From: Vibrio neonatus
Lineage (GTDB): Bacteria; Pseudomonadota; Gammaproteobacteria; Enterobacterales; Vibrionaceae
Assembly: GCF_024346975.1 (NCBI RefSeq)
Contig: NZ_AP024885.1
Span: 2,666,001 to 2,730,000 of the forward strand
Direction of reading: 5' to 3'
Length of the DNA stretch: 64,000 bases
This document shows, piece after piece, positions 51,912 to 62,972 of the stretch. Positions within the stretch are counted from its first letter, which is position 1, and each line of letters begins with the position of its first letter. The notes beneath the pieces were generated by a model. That model saw only the letters and a program-made list of their open reading frames with translations. It did no database searches and was not told where the DNA came from. A program made the translations under genes and the position numbers.

Positions 51912-53753
51912 ATGCCAATCTATCGCAGTGCAACTACAACTCACGGCCGCAACATGGCTGGCGCACGCGCACTATGGCGCGCAACTGGAGTAAAAGACGA
52001 AGATTTCGGTAAGCCTATTATCGCTGTCGTAAACTCATTTACTCAATTTGTACCAGGACACGTTCACCTGAAAGATATGGGTCAACTTGTTGCTGGCGAA
52101 ATCGAAAAAGCAGGCGGTATCGCCAAAGAATTCAACACCATCGCAGTTGATGATGGTATTGCCATGGGTCACGGCGGCATGCTGTACTCTCTACCATCGC
52201 GTGAGCTTATCGCAGATTCGGTAGAATACATGGTTAACGCTCACTGTGCTGACGCTATGGTTTGTATCTCAAACTGTGACAAAATCACTCCGGGAATGCT
52301 AATGGCCTCTATGCGCCTAAATATCCCAGTGATCTTTGTTTCTGGTGGCCCAATGGAAGCGGGTAAGACTAAGCTTTCTGATCAACTGATCAAACTCGAT
52401 CTTGTTGATGCCATGATGCAAAGTGCCGATCCAACAGTATCTGATGAGCAAAGCGAGCAAGTAGAACGTAGCGCATGTCCTACATGTGGTTCTTGTTCTG
52501 GTATGTTCACCGCGAACTCAATGAACTGTCTAACCGAAGCTCTAGGTCTTTCTCAGCCGGGTAACGGTTCAATGCTTGCCACTCACGCAGACCGTGAAGC
52601 GCTGTTTATCAATGCCGGTAAACGCATTGTTGAACTGACTAAACGTTACTACGAGCAAGATGACGAATCGGCTCTGCCACGTAACATCGCCACCAAAAAA
52701 GCCTTTGAAAATGCGATTGCACTTGATATTGCGATGGGCGGTTCAACCAACACCGTTCTTCACCTTATCGCTGCGGCTCAAGAAGGTGATGTCGACTTTA
52801 CGATGCAAGATATCGACGAAATGTCTCGTCGTGTTCCTAACCTATGTAAAGTAGCGCCTTCTACACCTAAATATCATATGGAAGACGTTCACCGCGCTGG
52901 TGGTGTAATGGCTATCTTAGGTGAGCTTAACCGCGCAGGTTTGCTCAACAACCAATCTCGCACTGTGCTAGGTCTTTCTATGGAAGAGCAACTGGCGCAC
53001 TACGATGTGATGCAAACTGAATCACAAGAAGTAAAAGACTTCTTCCGCGCAGGCCCTGCTGGCATCCGTACTACCAAAGCATTCTCACAAGATTGTCGTT
53101 GGGAAACACTGGATGACGATCGTAAAGAAGGCTGTATTCGCAGTAAAGAAAATGCCTATAGCCAAGATGGCGGTCTAGCCGTTCTGAAAGGTAACATTGC
53201 GCTCGATGGCTGTATCGTTAAAACGGCAGGCGTAGACGAAAGCATTCTTAAATTTACTGGCCCTGCAGTGGTATTTGAAAGCCAAGAAGACGCTGTTGAT
53301 GGCATCTTAGGTGGCAAAGTGAAATCGGGCGATGTGGTTATCATCCGCTACGAAGGCCCTAAAGGTGGCCCAGGTATGCAAGAGATGCTTTACCCGACCA
53401 CTTACCTAAAATCTATGGGACTAGGCAAAGAGTGTGCGCTACTGACTGATGGTCGCTTCTCTGGCGGTACAGCCGGTTTGTCTATCGGCCACGCTTCTCC
53501 TGAAGCGGCAGCGGGCGGCATCATAGGTTTGGTAAACTCTGGCGATCAAATTGCGATCGACATTCCAAACCGTACTATTGAACTACAGGTATCTGAAGCT
53601 GAACTTGCTGAGCGTCGCGCTAAACAAGACCAACTAGGTTGGAAACCAGTTTCTCGTGAGCGTGCTGTTTCGTTTGCTCTAAAAGCCTACGCAAGTATGG
53701 CAACCAGTGCAGACAAAGGAGCGGTAAGAGACAAATCTAAGTTTGAGGAGTAA
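51912..53753 (+). CDS. ilvD: Dihydroxy-acid dehydratase IlvD
   Basis: A 613-residue iron-sulfur dehydratase of the third step of branched-chain synthesis. Cluster cysteines appear in [14 protein letters not shown] near 117-130 and [18 protein letters not shown] near 191-208; [20 protein letters not shown] near 512-531 is also conserved. Starts ten bases after ilvE; the stop is five bases ahead of the chosen ilvA ATG. Confidence 0.96.
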   Translation: MPIYRSATTTHGRNMAGARALWRATGVKDEDFGKPIIAVVNSFTQFVPGHVHLKDMGQLVAGEIEKAGGIAKEFNTIAVDDGIAMGHGGMLYSLPSRELIADSVEYMVNAHCADAMVCISNCDKITPGMLMASMRLNIPVIFVSGGPMEAGKTKLSDQLIKLDLVDAMMQSADPTVSDEQSEQVERSACPTCGSCSGMFTANSMNCLTEALGLSQPGNGSMLATHADREALFINAGKRIVELTKRYYEQDDESALPRNIATKKAFENAIALDIAMGGSTNTVLHLIAAAQEGDVDFTMQDIDEMSRRVPNLCKVAPSTPKYHMEDVHRAGGVMAILGELNRAGLLNNQSRTVLGLSMEEQLAHYDVMQTESQEVKDFFRAGPAGIRTTKAFSQDCRWETLDDDRKEGCIRSKENAYSQDGGLAVLKGNIALDGCIVKTAGVDESILKFTGPAVVFESQEDAVDGILGGKVKSGDVVIIRYEGPKGGPGMQEMLYPTTYLKSMGLGKECALLTDGRFSGGTAGLSIGHASPEAAAGGIIGLVNSGDQIAIDIPNRTIELQVSEAELAERRAKQDQLGWKPVSRERAVSFALKAYASMATSADKGAVRDKSKFEE

Positions 53754-53757
53754 GGCT

Positions 53758-55290
53758 ATGAGTCTTACTAATCTCAAATCTGGCGCAGAGTATCTGCGCC
53801 AAATCTTGCGCGCACCGATATACGAAGTTGCCACCCTAACACCGTTGCAAACTATGCCTCGTTTGTCTGAACGTCTGAATAATCAGGTGCAAATTAAGCG
53901 TGAAGATCGTCAGCCTGTACACTCTTTTAAATTGCGCGGCGCCTACAACATGGTCGCCAACCTAACCGAAGAGCAAAAACAAGCGGGCGTGATTGCTGCC
54001 TCCGCAGGAAACCACGCCCAAGGCATGGCATTCTCTGGCACAAAATTAGACATTAGTACCACCATAGTAATGCCAAAGACAACCCCAGACATCAAAGTAG
54101 ATGCTGTGCGAGCCTTTGGCGGTACTGTAGTGTTGCACGGCAACAATTTTGACGAAGCGAAAGCAGAAGCTGAGCGACTTTCTGAACTGCATGGCTATAC
54201 CTTTGTCCCTCCTTTCGATCACCCATTAGTGATCGCAGGACAAGGCACAATCGGTATGGAGATGATTCAGCAAAACGGCAATCTCGACTATATTTTCGTC
54301 CCTGTGGGCGGCGGCGGTTTAGCTGCAGGTGTTTCAGTGTTAGTAAAACAACTGATGCCAAACATTAAAGTGATTGCGGTAGAACCTGAAGATTCAGCCT
54401 GTTTGAAAGCGGCATTAGATGCGGGCCATCCTGTCACCCTTGACCAAGTGAGCATGTTTGCTGATGGCGTTGCGGTGAAGCAGATTGGCAGTGAAACTTT
54501 CCGCCTATGTAATGAAAACATTGATGGGCACATCACAGTGTCTAGCGATGAAATCTGCGCAGCGGTTAAAGATATCTTCGAAGATACTCGCGCTATTGCT
54601 GAACCATCGGGGGCACTTGCGCTAGCGGGTTTGAAAAAATTTGCTGAGCAAAATGAGCTAAAAGATAAGAAGCTATCCACTATATTGTCAGGAGCCAACA
54701 CTAACTTCCACGGCCTACGCTACGTCTCTGAACGATGCGAGCTAGGTGAAAAACGTGAAGGTTTACTAGCGGTTACTATCCCTGAGCGTCCGGGCGCTTT
54801 CTTTGAATTTTGCAATATCATCGGCGGTCGAGCGGTGACTGAGTTTAACTATCGCTACAACGATGATGAGCAAGCCAATATCTTTGTCGGGGTACGTTTG
54901 CACGAAGGGCAAGCGGAACTGGACAGCATCATTAACGATCTACAACAAGGTGGCTACCCTGTGGTTGATCTTTCTGATGATGAAATGGCTAAGCTGCACA
55001 TACGTTATATGGTGGGTGGAAAACCAAAAACACCAATCAAAGAGCGTTTGTACAGCTTTGAATTCCCTGAATATCCGGGAGCCTTGGTTAACTTCCTCAG
55101 CACCCTAGGTACGCATTGGAATATCAGCCTATTCAACTACCGTAACCATGGCGCAGATTACGGCCGTGTGTTGTGTGGATTTGAATTAACTGAAGGTGAT
55201 ATTGAACGTTTTTCTCGTCACTTAGATGAGCTAGGTTATGGCTATAAAGATGAGTCTGAAAACCCATCTTATCGTTTCTTTCTTAGCTAA
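53758..55290 (+). CDS. ilvA: Biosynthetic threonine ammonia-lyase IlvA
   Basis: A 510-residue PLP enzyme making 2-oxobutanoate from threonine, feedback-inhibited by isoleucine. PLP Lys in KREDRQPVHSFKLRGAYN near 47-64, ASAGNHAQGMAFSG near 82-95, the glycine loop VPVGGGGLAAGV near 182-193, and two C-terminal ACT-like domains after about 330. The ATG at 53758 has GAGGAG ahead; the open frame upstream lies inside ilvD. Confidence 0.96.
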   Translation: MSLTNLKSGAEYLRQILRAPIYEVATLTPLQTMPRLSERLNNQVQIKREDRQPVHSFKLRGAYNMVANLTEEQKQAGVIAASAGNHAQGMAFSGTKLDISTTIVMPKTTPDIKVDAVRAFGGTVVLHGNNFDEAKAEAERLSELHGYTFVPPFDHPLVIAGQGTIGMEMIQQNGNLDYIFVPVGGGGLAAGVSVLVKQLMPNIKVIAVEPEDSACLKAALDAGHPVTLDQVSMFADGVAVKQIGSETFRLCNENIDGHITVSSDEICAAVKDIFEDTRAIAEPSGALALAGLKKFAEQNELKDKKLSTILSGANTNFHGLRYVSERCELGEKREGLLAVTIPERPGAFFEFCNIIGGRAVTEFNYRYNDDEQANIFVGVRLHEGQAELDSIINDLQQGGYPVVDLSDDEMAKLHIRYMVGGKPKTPIKERLYSFEFPEYPGALVNFLSTLGTHWNISLFNYRNHGADYGRVLCGFELTEGDIERFSRHLDELGYGYKDESENPSYRFFLS

Positions 55291-55311
55291 CAGCGTAAAG
55301 TAATATCCACT

Positions 55312-55336
55312 AAGGCAGCCTAATGGCTGCCTTTTT
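55312..55336. terminator. ilv operon terminator
   Basis: AAGGCAGCC, loop TAAT, GGCTGCCTT then TTTATT. It overlaps the last bases of the convergent punR. Confidence 0.9.
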
Positions 55337-56240
55337 ATTCACTGCTCACCCAATCTCGATGCAGTTTATCTTCGTCACCAAGATAATTTAGCATCCATTC
55401 AATAAGCTTATTGCTACTGTCTTTTCGCCATACCATACAACACTCACTCGGCGGAGCCTGAAACTCAATGTCTCTAGTCACCAATGTTTTTTCGTTCACC
55501 AAAGAGTGTGCAATATGCTCGGGAACAAACCCCACGCCTACACCGCCTTTAATGCAACGTATCGCCGTATGCCAATGTGGAGTAAGAAGACGCCTTTGAT
55601 TAGTAAATAACGTCTGGTGACGCTTAGGAAGCACCCTAGACGTATCATCAAGACTGACACTTGGGTATAAAGCGATATCTTCTACCTGTAATTGGCTTTT
55701 GCTTGCTAACGGGTGATCGGAGGCACACACAAATACCCACTCCATCTTGCCCATGTCTTTAATACCAAAATCACCGCTAACAGGGATGGCAGAGGTGGCT
55801 CCCAACACGATATCGGCACGCTCTTGAGCTATGGCTTCCCAAGCACCATTAAAAACCTCCATATTGATTTGCAGCTCCGCAAAATCGAACTGACGGTAAA
55901 AGTCATCAATTAAGTGCTGTAAATTATCTAGCCTTACGATGTTATCTAAAGTGATCCTTAAGGTTTGTTGCCACCCTTGCGCAGTACGTTTTGCTTGTGC
56001 TTTCGCTTCTTCAATCTGACGAAGCATAGATCGCACCTGCTCAATAAAGATCTCTCCTGCAGGAGTAAGTTCAACTCTTCTGGGTAAGCGCCTAAATAGG
56101 ATCACATCTAACTCTTGCTCTATCTGGCGTACTGAATAACTAATTGCTGACGGCACTTTGTGTAAGTGTTCGGCGGCGGCGGAAAAACTGCCTAATCTCG
56201 CCACCACATCCAGCAGTTCAAAATTTTTCTGAGATAACAT
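55335..56240 (-). CDS. punR: LysR-family regulator, PunR-like
   Basis: A 301-residue LysR regulator with the N-terminal helix-turn-helix VVARLGSFSAAAEHLHKVPS near 12-31 and AISYSVRQIEQELDVILFRR, then a substrate-binding domain. The HTH is very close to E. coli PunR (YdhB), and the gene is divergent from a PunC-like transporter, the same arrangement as ydhB/ydhC, so activation of the transporter by purine nucleosides is inferred. Confidence 0.82.
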   Translation of the reverse strand: MLSQKNFELLDVVARLGSFSAAAEHLHKVPSAISYSVRQIEQELDVILFRRLPRRVELTPAGEIFIEQVRSMLRQIEEAKAQAKRTAQGWQQTLRITLDNIVRLDNLQHLIDDFYRQFDFAELQINMEVFNGAWEAIAQERADIVLGATSAIPVSGDFGIKDMGKMEWVFVCASDHPLASKSQLQVEDIALYPSVSLDDTSRVLPKRHQTLFTNQRRLLTPHWHTAIRCIKGGVGVGFVPEHIAHSLVNEKTLVTRDIEFQAPPSECCMVWRKDSSNKLIEWMLNYLGDEDKLHRDWVSSE

Positions 56241-56355
56241 AACCTAAAACTCTAGCTTTCAAATTTTTTGATAGATAACTACATATATTAGCGTTTAATT
56301 TGTTGGTTAAGCCAATTTAGAATACCCGCAATCCATATTTTTGAAGCAACTTTTC

Positions 56356-57549
56356 ATGTCTATCAGTAAATTACAATTAGGGTATCTCGCCCTACTCTCA
56401 ATGCTTGGCTTTATCGCAACCGATATGTACCTACCGGCATTTCAAACCTTGCAAGCCGATTTTTCGACTGGCCCTGAACCTATCGCTTTGTCATTAAGTA
56501 TCTTTCTGGTCGGCCTTGCGACGGGTCAATTGGCATGGGGAATACTATCAGACCGATTTGGTCTTAAACGTTCACTGGCATTGGGCTTGGCTATTTTTAC
56601 CCTCGCCTCTGTCGGGATTGCCTTGAGCAGTAACATATCGCAATTACTGGCATTTCGATTTATTCAAGCCATCGGGGTCTGTGCCCCAACCGTAATCTGG
56701 CAAGCCATAGTGATTCAGCGCTACCACGCAGAGCAACGCCAGCGCATCTTTGCCTCTATCATGCCTTTAGTTGCCTTATCCCCTGCGCTAGCACCGCAAC
56801 TAGGTGTGCTGCTCAACACCACTTTAGGCTGGGAAAGCATTTTTGCTACGCTCGCGGTTATTGGTGCGATGTTATTTTTTGTCACCGTAAAGCAACCAGC
56901 AGAAGCAAAGCCAAGCAAAACCGTTTCTTTGCGCGCCGATCTCGGCAGTTTAGTAAAAAACCGTATTTTTATCGGTAATGTGCTGATCTTCTCTGTCACG
57001 TCAGCGGTGTTTTTTGCTTATTTAACTGGTATGCCAGAAATCATGGCGCAACTGGGGTATTCGGCAAAAGATATTGGCATGAGTTTTATCCCACAAACTA
57101 TCGCCTTTATGGTGGGTGGATACGTGGGTAAAAAGAGTGTGGAACGTTATGGTGATGGGAAAGTGCTTTCCATTATTTTGACGCTATTTACCTTTGCGGT
57201 AGTGACAGTATTTATTGCCAGTCAAAGCACTTTAACTTCAATATGGCCAGTTCTAGTGCCGTTTTGTTTTGTGGCTATTGCCAACGGCGCACTTTATCCA
57301 ATCGTCGTGAATCGTGCCCTATCCAGTGCTCAACATAGCCCAGCAACTGCTGCCGGGCTGCAAAACAGCATTCAAATTTGTATCAGCAGTATTGCCAGTA
57401 TGCTGGTGGCACTGTTTGCTCAACAAGCACTGATTGCGACAGGTTGGACTATGCTGATTTGCTTACTTGGTCTTGCTGGTGGCTTATGGCTAGCTAGAAA
57501 TAAAGGCGCTGTGGTTGATAGAGCAAAAGAGATTGAAGTGACGGCTTAG
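56356..57549 (+). CDS. punC: Bcr/CflA-type MFS transporter, PunC-like
   Basis: A 397-residue 12-helix drug:H+ antiporter-1 family protein. Family motifs IATDMYLPAFQTL near 20-32, GQLAWGILSDRFGLKRSLAL near 58-77 (motif A) and a motif C region ALSPALAPQLGVLL near 138 are visible. E. coli PunC imports purine nucleosides such as inosine and adenosine; specificity here is inferred from the punR neighbour. The ATG at 56356 is preferred to a TTG at 56341. Confidence 0.83.
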   Translation: MSISKLQLGYLALLSMLGFIATDMYLPAFQTLQADFSTGPEPIALSLSIFLVGLATGQLAWGILSDRFGLKRSLALGLAIFTLASVGIALSSNISQLLAFRFIQAIGVCAPTVIWQAIVIQRYHAEQRQRIFASIMPLVALSPALAPQLGVLLNTTLGWESIFATLAVIGAMLFFVTVKQPAEAKPSKTVSLRADLGSLVKNRIFIGNVLIFSVTSAVFFAYLTGMPEIMAQLGYSAKDIGMSFIPQTIAFMVGGYVGKKSVERYGDGKVLSIILTLFTFAVVTVFIASQSTLTSIWPVLVPFCFVAIANGALYPIVVNRALSSAQHSPATAAGLQNSIQICISSIASMLVALFAQQALIATGWTMLICLLGLAGGLWLARNKGAVVDRAKEIEVTA

Positions 57550-57576
57550 CCGTATTAAAAGGTCATATTAAAAATG

Positions 57577-57603
57577 AAAAGGGAGCGATATTCGCTCCCT
57601 TTT
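57577..57603. terminator. Terminator after punC
   Basis: AAAAGGGAGCGA, loop TAT, TCGCTCCCTTTT, a 12-bp symmetrical stem. Confidence 0.88.
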
Positions 57604-57665
57604 GCTTGAGATCTTATCGTCCTAAAGTAAGGTTTTACCTTTTAGAACACAGTAAGTAAAAAGCT

Positions 57666-58445
57666 CTATAAGCTCGTTAATCCCCACTTCTTAGCTGTTT
57701 TATCAAAGAAGCCTTGAGTGGTTTTTAGCTCAACCCAATGATTCACATAGTTGATCCATACTTGGTCTTTTTGCGGCAGTAACATGGAGATTGGCGTTGG
57801 ATTTTTCGGCTCTTTAACGGGCACTATCGCAAGTTGTTTAAACTTCTCCACCAGCGTTGCCGCTTCTACGTTTGAGGTTACCGATACGTTCGCTCTGCGC
57901 GCCAATAACTCTTGAAAGTCTCTTGCCGGCGCTTCAATCACTATGTGCTGTGCTTGTGGGAAGAAGTCTTTCACCATTTTTTCTTGCACAGTGCCAAGAG
58001 TGGCGGCCACTTTAATATCCGGCTGATTAAAGTCAGCCCAATCAGAGTATTTATCGAGATCTTTTTTCGGCACTACAGGCACAAAGGCTAAGTAAAAATA
58101 AGGTTGGCTATAACCGGCGACTTTCGCGCGAGACATATTAAGAGATGCACTACCTGTTATATCGTATTTGTTAGCGGTAATGCCGTTGACCAATGTTTTC
58201 CAATCCGTGGCTACATATTCCACTTTCACCCCAAGATCTTTAGCAAGCTCGGTGGTGACATCAATATCAAAACCTCGGTAGCTGTTGTCAGCTGGGTTTT
58301 TCATGGTCATAGGGTTCCAGTCACCGGTCGTGCCGACCCTTAATACCCCACTGCTTAAAATCTCTTGCAGTCGACTGGTTTCTGCCACGGCAGAAGAGAG
58401 TGTTACAAGAGATAGCCCCAATGCTAAAAGTAACTTTTTCATCAT
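57666..58445 (-). CDS. Amino-acid ABC transporter binding protein (PheC-like SBP family 3)
   Basis: A 259-residue periplasmic type II binding protein. Signal peptide over about residues 1-21 (LALGLSLVTLSSAVAE), then RLQEILSSGVLRVGTTGDWNP, SYRGFDIDVTTELAKDLGVK and ITANKYDITGSASLNMSRAK. The pattern is closer to the cyclohexadienyl dehydratase PheC group than to plain amino-acid binders, but the divergent permease gene favours transport. Ligand unknown. Two ATGs three bases apart are possible starts. Confidence 0.8.
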   Translation of the reverse strand: MMKKLLLALGLSLVTLSSAVAETSRLQEILSSGVLRVGTTGDWNPMTMKNPADNSYRGFDIDVTTELAKDLGVKVEYVATDWKTLVNGITANKYDITGSASLNMSRAKVAGYSQPYFYLAFVPVVPKKDLDKYSDWADFNQPDIKVAATLGTVQEKMVKDFFPQAQHIVIEAPARDFQELLARRANVSVTSNVEAATLVEKFKQLAIVPVKEPKNPTPISMLLPQKDQVWINYVNHWVELKTTQGFFDKTAKKWGLTSL

Positions 58446-58513
58446 AAATCCTTTTAAAAATCAGTAACGTTTACTTTGTGGTACTGATACCATACCAGTT
58501 TATACTCAACAGT

Positions 58514-59278
58514 ATGCTTAAGGATGGGCATATTTTGAAATTTAATCTTCTCACTGTGTCACTTTGTTGTGTTTTTCTCACTGGTTGTTCTGACTATGAG
58601 TGGGGATGGTATGTGCTTGATCCGTCCACGGAGCAAGGCCTAACCAATGTAAAATTTCTGATTGATGGTTTTAGTGCCACCATTAGCGTTTCGCTGCTTA
58701 GTATGTGTTTTGCCATGTTAATTGGCTTTTTTGTTGCCCTTCCGGCGCTGTCAGAAAACCCCTATATACGCGGCGTTAACAGAGTCTACGTCGAGTCCAT
58801 ACGCTCTATTCCTGTACTGGTGCTATTGCTTTGGGTCTACTATGGTCTCCCCACCTTAATGGACATTTCTCTCGATCATTATTGGGCGGGAGTGATTGCG
58901 TTATCTATTGCTGAAAGTGCCTTTATGGCAGAGGTATTTAGAGGGGGGATTCAGGCGATTCATCGCGGGCAACATGAAGCGGCGCACTCATTAGGATTAA
59001 GTTATTGGAAGACCATGCGCTTGGTGATATTTCCGCAAGCTCTACGTCAAATACTGCCACCTTTAGGCAATCAATTTGTCTACATATTGAAGATGTCTTC
59101 TTTGGTCAGTGTTATCGGTTTAAGCGACCTGACTAGACGTGCCAATGAGCTGGTGGTTAATGAGTACTTACCTCTAGAAATTTATACCTTCCTAGTTTTA
59201 GAGTATTTGGTGTTGATACTCGCGGTCTCACAAGGCGTTCGTTGGCTTGAAAGGCGCTACGCGATACCCAACCATTAA
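58514..59278 (+). CDS. Amino-acid ABC transporter permease
   Basis: About 254 residues, HAAT-type permease with about five membrane segments. The His/Glu/Gln family motif FLIDGFSATISVSLLSM near 55, ESIRSIPVLVLLLWVYYGLP near 105 and the ATPase-coupling EAA loop HEAAHSLGLSYWKTMRLVIF near 166-185 are visible. The N-terminal stretch VSLCCVFLTGC looks like a lipoprotein signal. Starts are uncertain: ATG 58514, or TTG 58535 behind AAGGA. No ATPase gene is adjacent; it must be encoded elsewhere. Confidence 0.8.
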   Translation: MLKDGHILKFNLLTVSLCCVFLTGCSDYEWGWYVLDPSTEQGLTNVKFLIDGFSATISVSLLSMCFAMLIGFFVALPALSENPYIRGVNRVYVESIRSIPVLVLLLWVYYGLPTLMDISLDHYWAGVIALSIAESAFMAEVFRGGIQAIHRGQHEAAHSLGLSYWKTMRLVIFPQALRQILPPLGNQFVYILKMSSLVSVIGLSDLTRRANELVVNEYLPLEIYTFLVLEYLVLILAVSQGVRWLERRYAIPNH

Positions 59279-59280
59279 AA

Positions 59281-59310
59281 AATAACCCCGCAATTAGCGG
59301 GGTTATTTTT
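59281..59310. terminator. Terminator between the permease and glmU
   Basis: AATAACCCCGC, loop AATTA, GCGGGGTTATT then TTT; symmetrical enough for both convergent genes. Confidence 0.9.
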
Positions 59311-59336
59311 GAGTCTATATCTAGATGGCGCTCAGT

Positions 59337-60704
59337 CTATTTTTTCTTCTTTACCGGACGCTGCCAGTTAGCGATGCGACGCTCTTTAGCGCGAGAAATG
59401 ATCAGCTCATTTTCGCCGACATTTTTAGTTACAGTAGAGCCTGCACCTATGGTGGCACCATCAGCAATAGTCACTGGAGCAATAAGCTGGCTGTCAGAGC
59501 CCACGAATACATCATTACCTATGTTGGTTTTAAATTTGTTCGCACCATCGTAGTTACAAGTAATGGTACCTGCGCCAATGTTAGTGCGCTCACCAATTTC
59601 AGCATCACCTAAATAAGTTAAGTGATTGGCTTTAGAACCTTGACCAATGCGGGCGTTTTTCACTTCCACAAAGTTACCTACGTGAGCATCATTACACAGT
59701 TCAGCACCTGGGCGCAGACGAGTAAATGGCCCAACAGTACACTCTTCACCAACGGTCGCATCTTCAATCACTGAATATGGACGGATGATGGTATTGTCAT
59801 CAATTTCACAATCTTTAAGCACACAGCCTGCACCGATAGTCACGTTATCACCGATAGTCACACTACCTTCAATGATGACGTTAGCATCGATTTCAACATC
59901 CATACCGCATTGCAAAGAGCCGCGTAGATCAAAACGGCTAGGATCGCGAAGCATTACGCCTTGCTCTAACAGTTTGTCGGCCTGCATTTGCTGGTAAGCA
60001 CGCTCTAGACGAGCCAGTTGACGACGATCATTTACGCCTTCCACTTCAACGGCGCTAGCAGGATGTACTGCTTCAATTTTTTTACCGTCGTTATGCGCAG
60101 CAGCAATAATATCCGTTAAGTAGTATTCGCCTTGAGCATTATCATTGCTGAGGTTAGACAACCAACGTTTTAAATCTTTACCGTCTGCAACCAATACACC
60201 TGTGTTGATTTCACAAATGGCTTTTTGCTCTTCTGTGGCATCTTTTTGTTCCACGATAGCCACTACAGAGCCGTTGTCACGCACAATGCGGCCGTAACCC
60301 ATAGGATTATCCAAAACAACCGTTAGCAGCCCTACGCCACCTTCTGGTTGACCATCAAGTAGTGCCGATACAGTTTCACTGGTGATCAGAGGTACGTCAC
60401 CGTAAAGAACCAATACTTTTTCATCATCAGAAAAGTGAGGTGATGCTTGATCAACTGCGTGCCCTGTACCCAATTGCTCGCGCTGCTCAACCCAGTTTAC
60501 TGGCTCGTTTGCTAGCGTTGCTTTCATTTGCTCACTGCCGTGACCAAACACCAAATGGATGTTGTTAGCTTCTAGACCCACACACGTATCAATAACATGC
60601 TTTGCCATTGGTTTGCCGGCCAATGTATGCAGTACTTTTGGCTTTTTAGAGTACATGCGAGTGCCTTTGCCCGCAGCCAGAATCACAGCACTAAAATTGT
60701 TCAT
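59337..60704 (-). CDS. glmU: Bifunctional N-acetylglucosamine-1-P uridyltransferase / glucosamine-1-P acetyltransferase GlmU
   Basis: A 455-residue enzyme giving UDP-GlcNAc for peptidoglycan and LPS. N-terminal pyrophosphorylase domain with [20 protein letters not shown] near 6-25 and LYGDVPL near 100; C-terminal left-handed beta-helix acetyltransferase (about 250-455) with [24 protein letters not shown] and [14 protein letters not shown] use the ATG at 60704 with AAGGA eight bases ahead. It lies downstream of the atp operon, as in Vibrio. Confidence 0.95.
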   Translation of the reverse strand: MNNFSAVILAAGKGTRMYSKKPKVLHTLAGKPMAKHVIDTCVGLEANNIHLVFGHGSEQMKATLANEPVNWVEQREQLGTGHAVDQASPHFSDDEKVLVLYGDVPLITSETVSALLDGQPEGGVGLLTVVLDNPMGYGRIVRDNGSVVAIVEQKDATEEQKAICEINTGVLVADGKDLKRWLSNLSNDNAQGEYYLTDIIAAAHNDGKKIEAVHPASAVEVEGVNDRRQLARLERAYQQMQADKLLEQGVMLRDPSRFDLRGSLQCGMDVEIDANVIIEGSVTIGDNVTIGAGCVLKDCEIDDNTIIRPYSVIEDATVGEECTVGPFTRLRPGAELCNDAHVGNFVEVKNARIGQGSKANHLTYLGDAEIGERTNIGAGTITCNYDGANKFKTNIGNDVFVGSDSQLIAPVTIADGATIGAGSTVTKNVGENELIISRAKERRIANWQRPVKKKK

Positions 60705-60757
60705 CACCTATTCCTTGAAACTGATCGTGAATTATTATTGTTTTAAACGTTGAGTTA

Positions 60758-60917
60758 TACCAATCACACTAAGTAAGTGGTCAGAAATAGCGCAGGAAAA
60801 ATGCTCGAGAACAAGGCAGGATTTTTTGATAAGTAGTTATTCTACAATCAAAAATTCTAACGCCGTTATCGAGTATTTTAACAAGCTAGAATGACCAGTT
60901 ATTTAGTACGATTGGTA
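60758..60917. repeat. MITE-like repeat, intact copy
   Basis: A 156-base non-coding element between TA dinucleotides. Its ends are imperfect inverted repeats: CCAATCACACTAAGTAAGTG at the left against CCAATCGTACTAAATAACTG read inward from the right, both followed by GTCA. It has no ORF. TA flanks and the outer CCAAT are shared with the IS630 element in this window, whose transposase family could mobilise it. A decayed copy is at 14437-14600. Confidence 0.8.
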
Positions 60918-60929
60918 TTACATGTTTAC

Positions 60930-60991
60930 ATCACTAAGTGACCTCAGGATGACACGCATTCTATCGTCGCATCCTGAAGTCACTTAGCGAT
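60930..60991. repeat. Long imperfect stem-loop
   Basis: ATCACTAAGTGACCTCAGGATG and its counterpart CATCCTGAAGTCACTTAGCGAT form a 22-bp stem with two mismatches around an 18-base loop. There is no T run. It lies 12 bases from the MITE-like repeat and could be a second small palindromic repeat. Confidence 0.7.
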
Positions 60992-61044
60992 ATAAGTCGC
61001 CTAGCTATATATTAACCTAAACATCCTAGATTTGGCACAAAACA

Positions 61045-61072
61045 AAAAGGTGACCCTAGGGCCACCTTTTTT
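61045..61072. terminator. atp operon terminator
   Basis: Minus strand AAAAAAGGTGGCC, loop CTAG, GGTCACCTTTTTG just after atpC. The stem carries one G-T pair. Confidence 0.88.
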
Positions 61073-61093
61073 CGATACGCTATGGCTAATAAA

Positions 61094-61516
61094 TTAGCGA
61101 CGCTTTCTAGTAAGTTCTGCAACTCTAACTTGAGCAATCGCTTTAGCCAATTCACTGGCTGCCTGAGCAAAGTCCATGTCGCCGTGCTGATTAAGAATGC
61201 TCTCTTCAGCTTTGCGTTTGGCTTCTTCTGCTTTAGAAGCATCGATATCTTCACCACGAATTGCTGTATCAGCCAGTACAGTTGCTGTACCAGGCTGAAC
61301 TTCAACAATACCACCAGAGACATAAATAAACTCTTCGTGGCCGTGTTGCTTCACGATGCGAACCATACCAGGAGTAATAGCGGTCAACAGCGGAGTGTGG
61401 CCGTGGAAAATACCAAGCTCACCTTCGCTACCGGTCACCTGGAACGTTTCTACGCGCCCAGAAAACAGTTTTTTCTCTGCGCTAACTACGTCAAGGTGAA
61501 AGGTTATTGCTGCCAT
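61094..61516 (-). CDS. atpC: F1F0 ATP synthase epsilon subunit AtpC
   Basis: A 140-residue subunit of the F1 central stalk. [20 protein letters not shown] at the start, [19 protein letters not shown] near 29-47 and [18 protein letters not shown] near 75-92 form the beta-sandwich; the C-terminal two helices follow. Last gene of the operon, 18 bases after atpD. Confidence 0.97.
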   Translation of the reverse strand: MAAITFHLDVVSAEKKLFSGRVETFQVTGSEGELGIFHGHTPLLTAITPGMVRIVKQHGHEEFIYVSGGIVEVQPGTATVLADTAIRGEDIDASKAEEAKRKAEESILNQHGDMDFAQAASELAKAIAQVRVAELTRKRR

Positions 61517-61534
61517 ATTGCCTCCTAATCAGAC

Positions 61535-62953
<1,419 letters not shown>

Positions 62954-62972
62954 CTAATTCGTTGTCCTAAAA

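Noticed and set aside
54288..54701. 137-codon ORF opposite ilvA
   Set aside because: Antisense to a clear ilvA with conserved motifs; no ribosome site.
61012..61323. 103-codon ORF in another frame of atpC
   Set aside because: It is a shifted frame within atpC and its terminator region.
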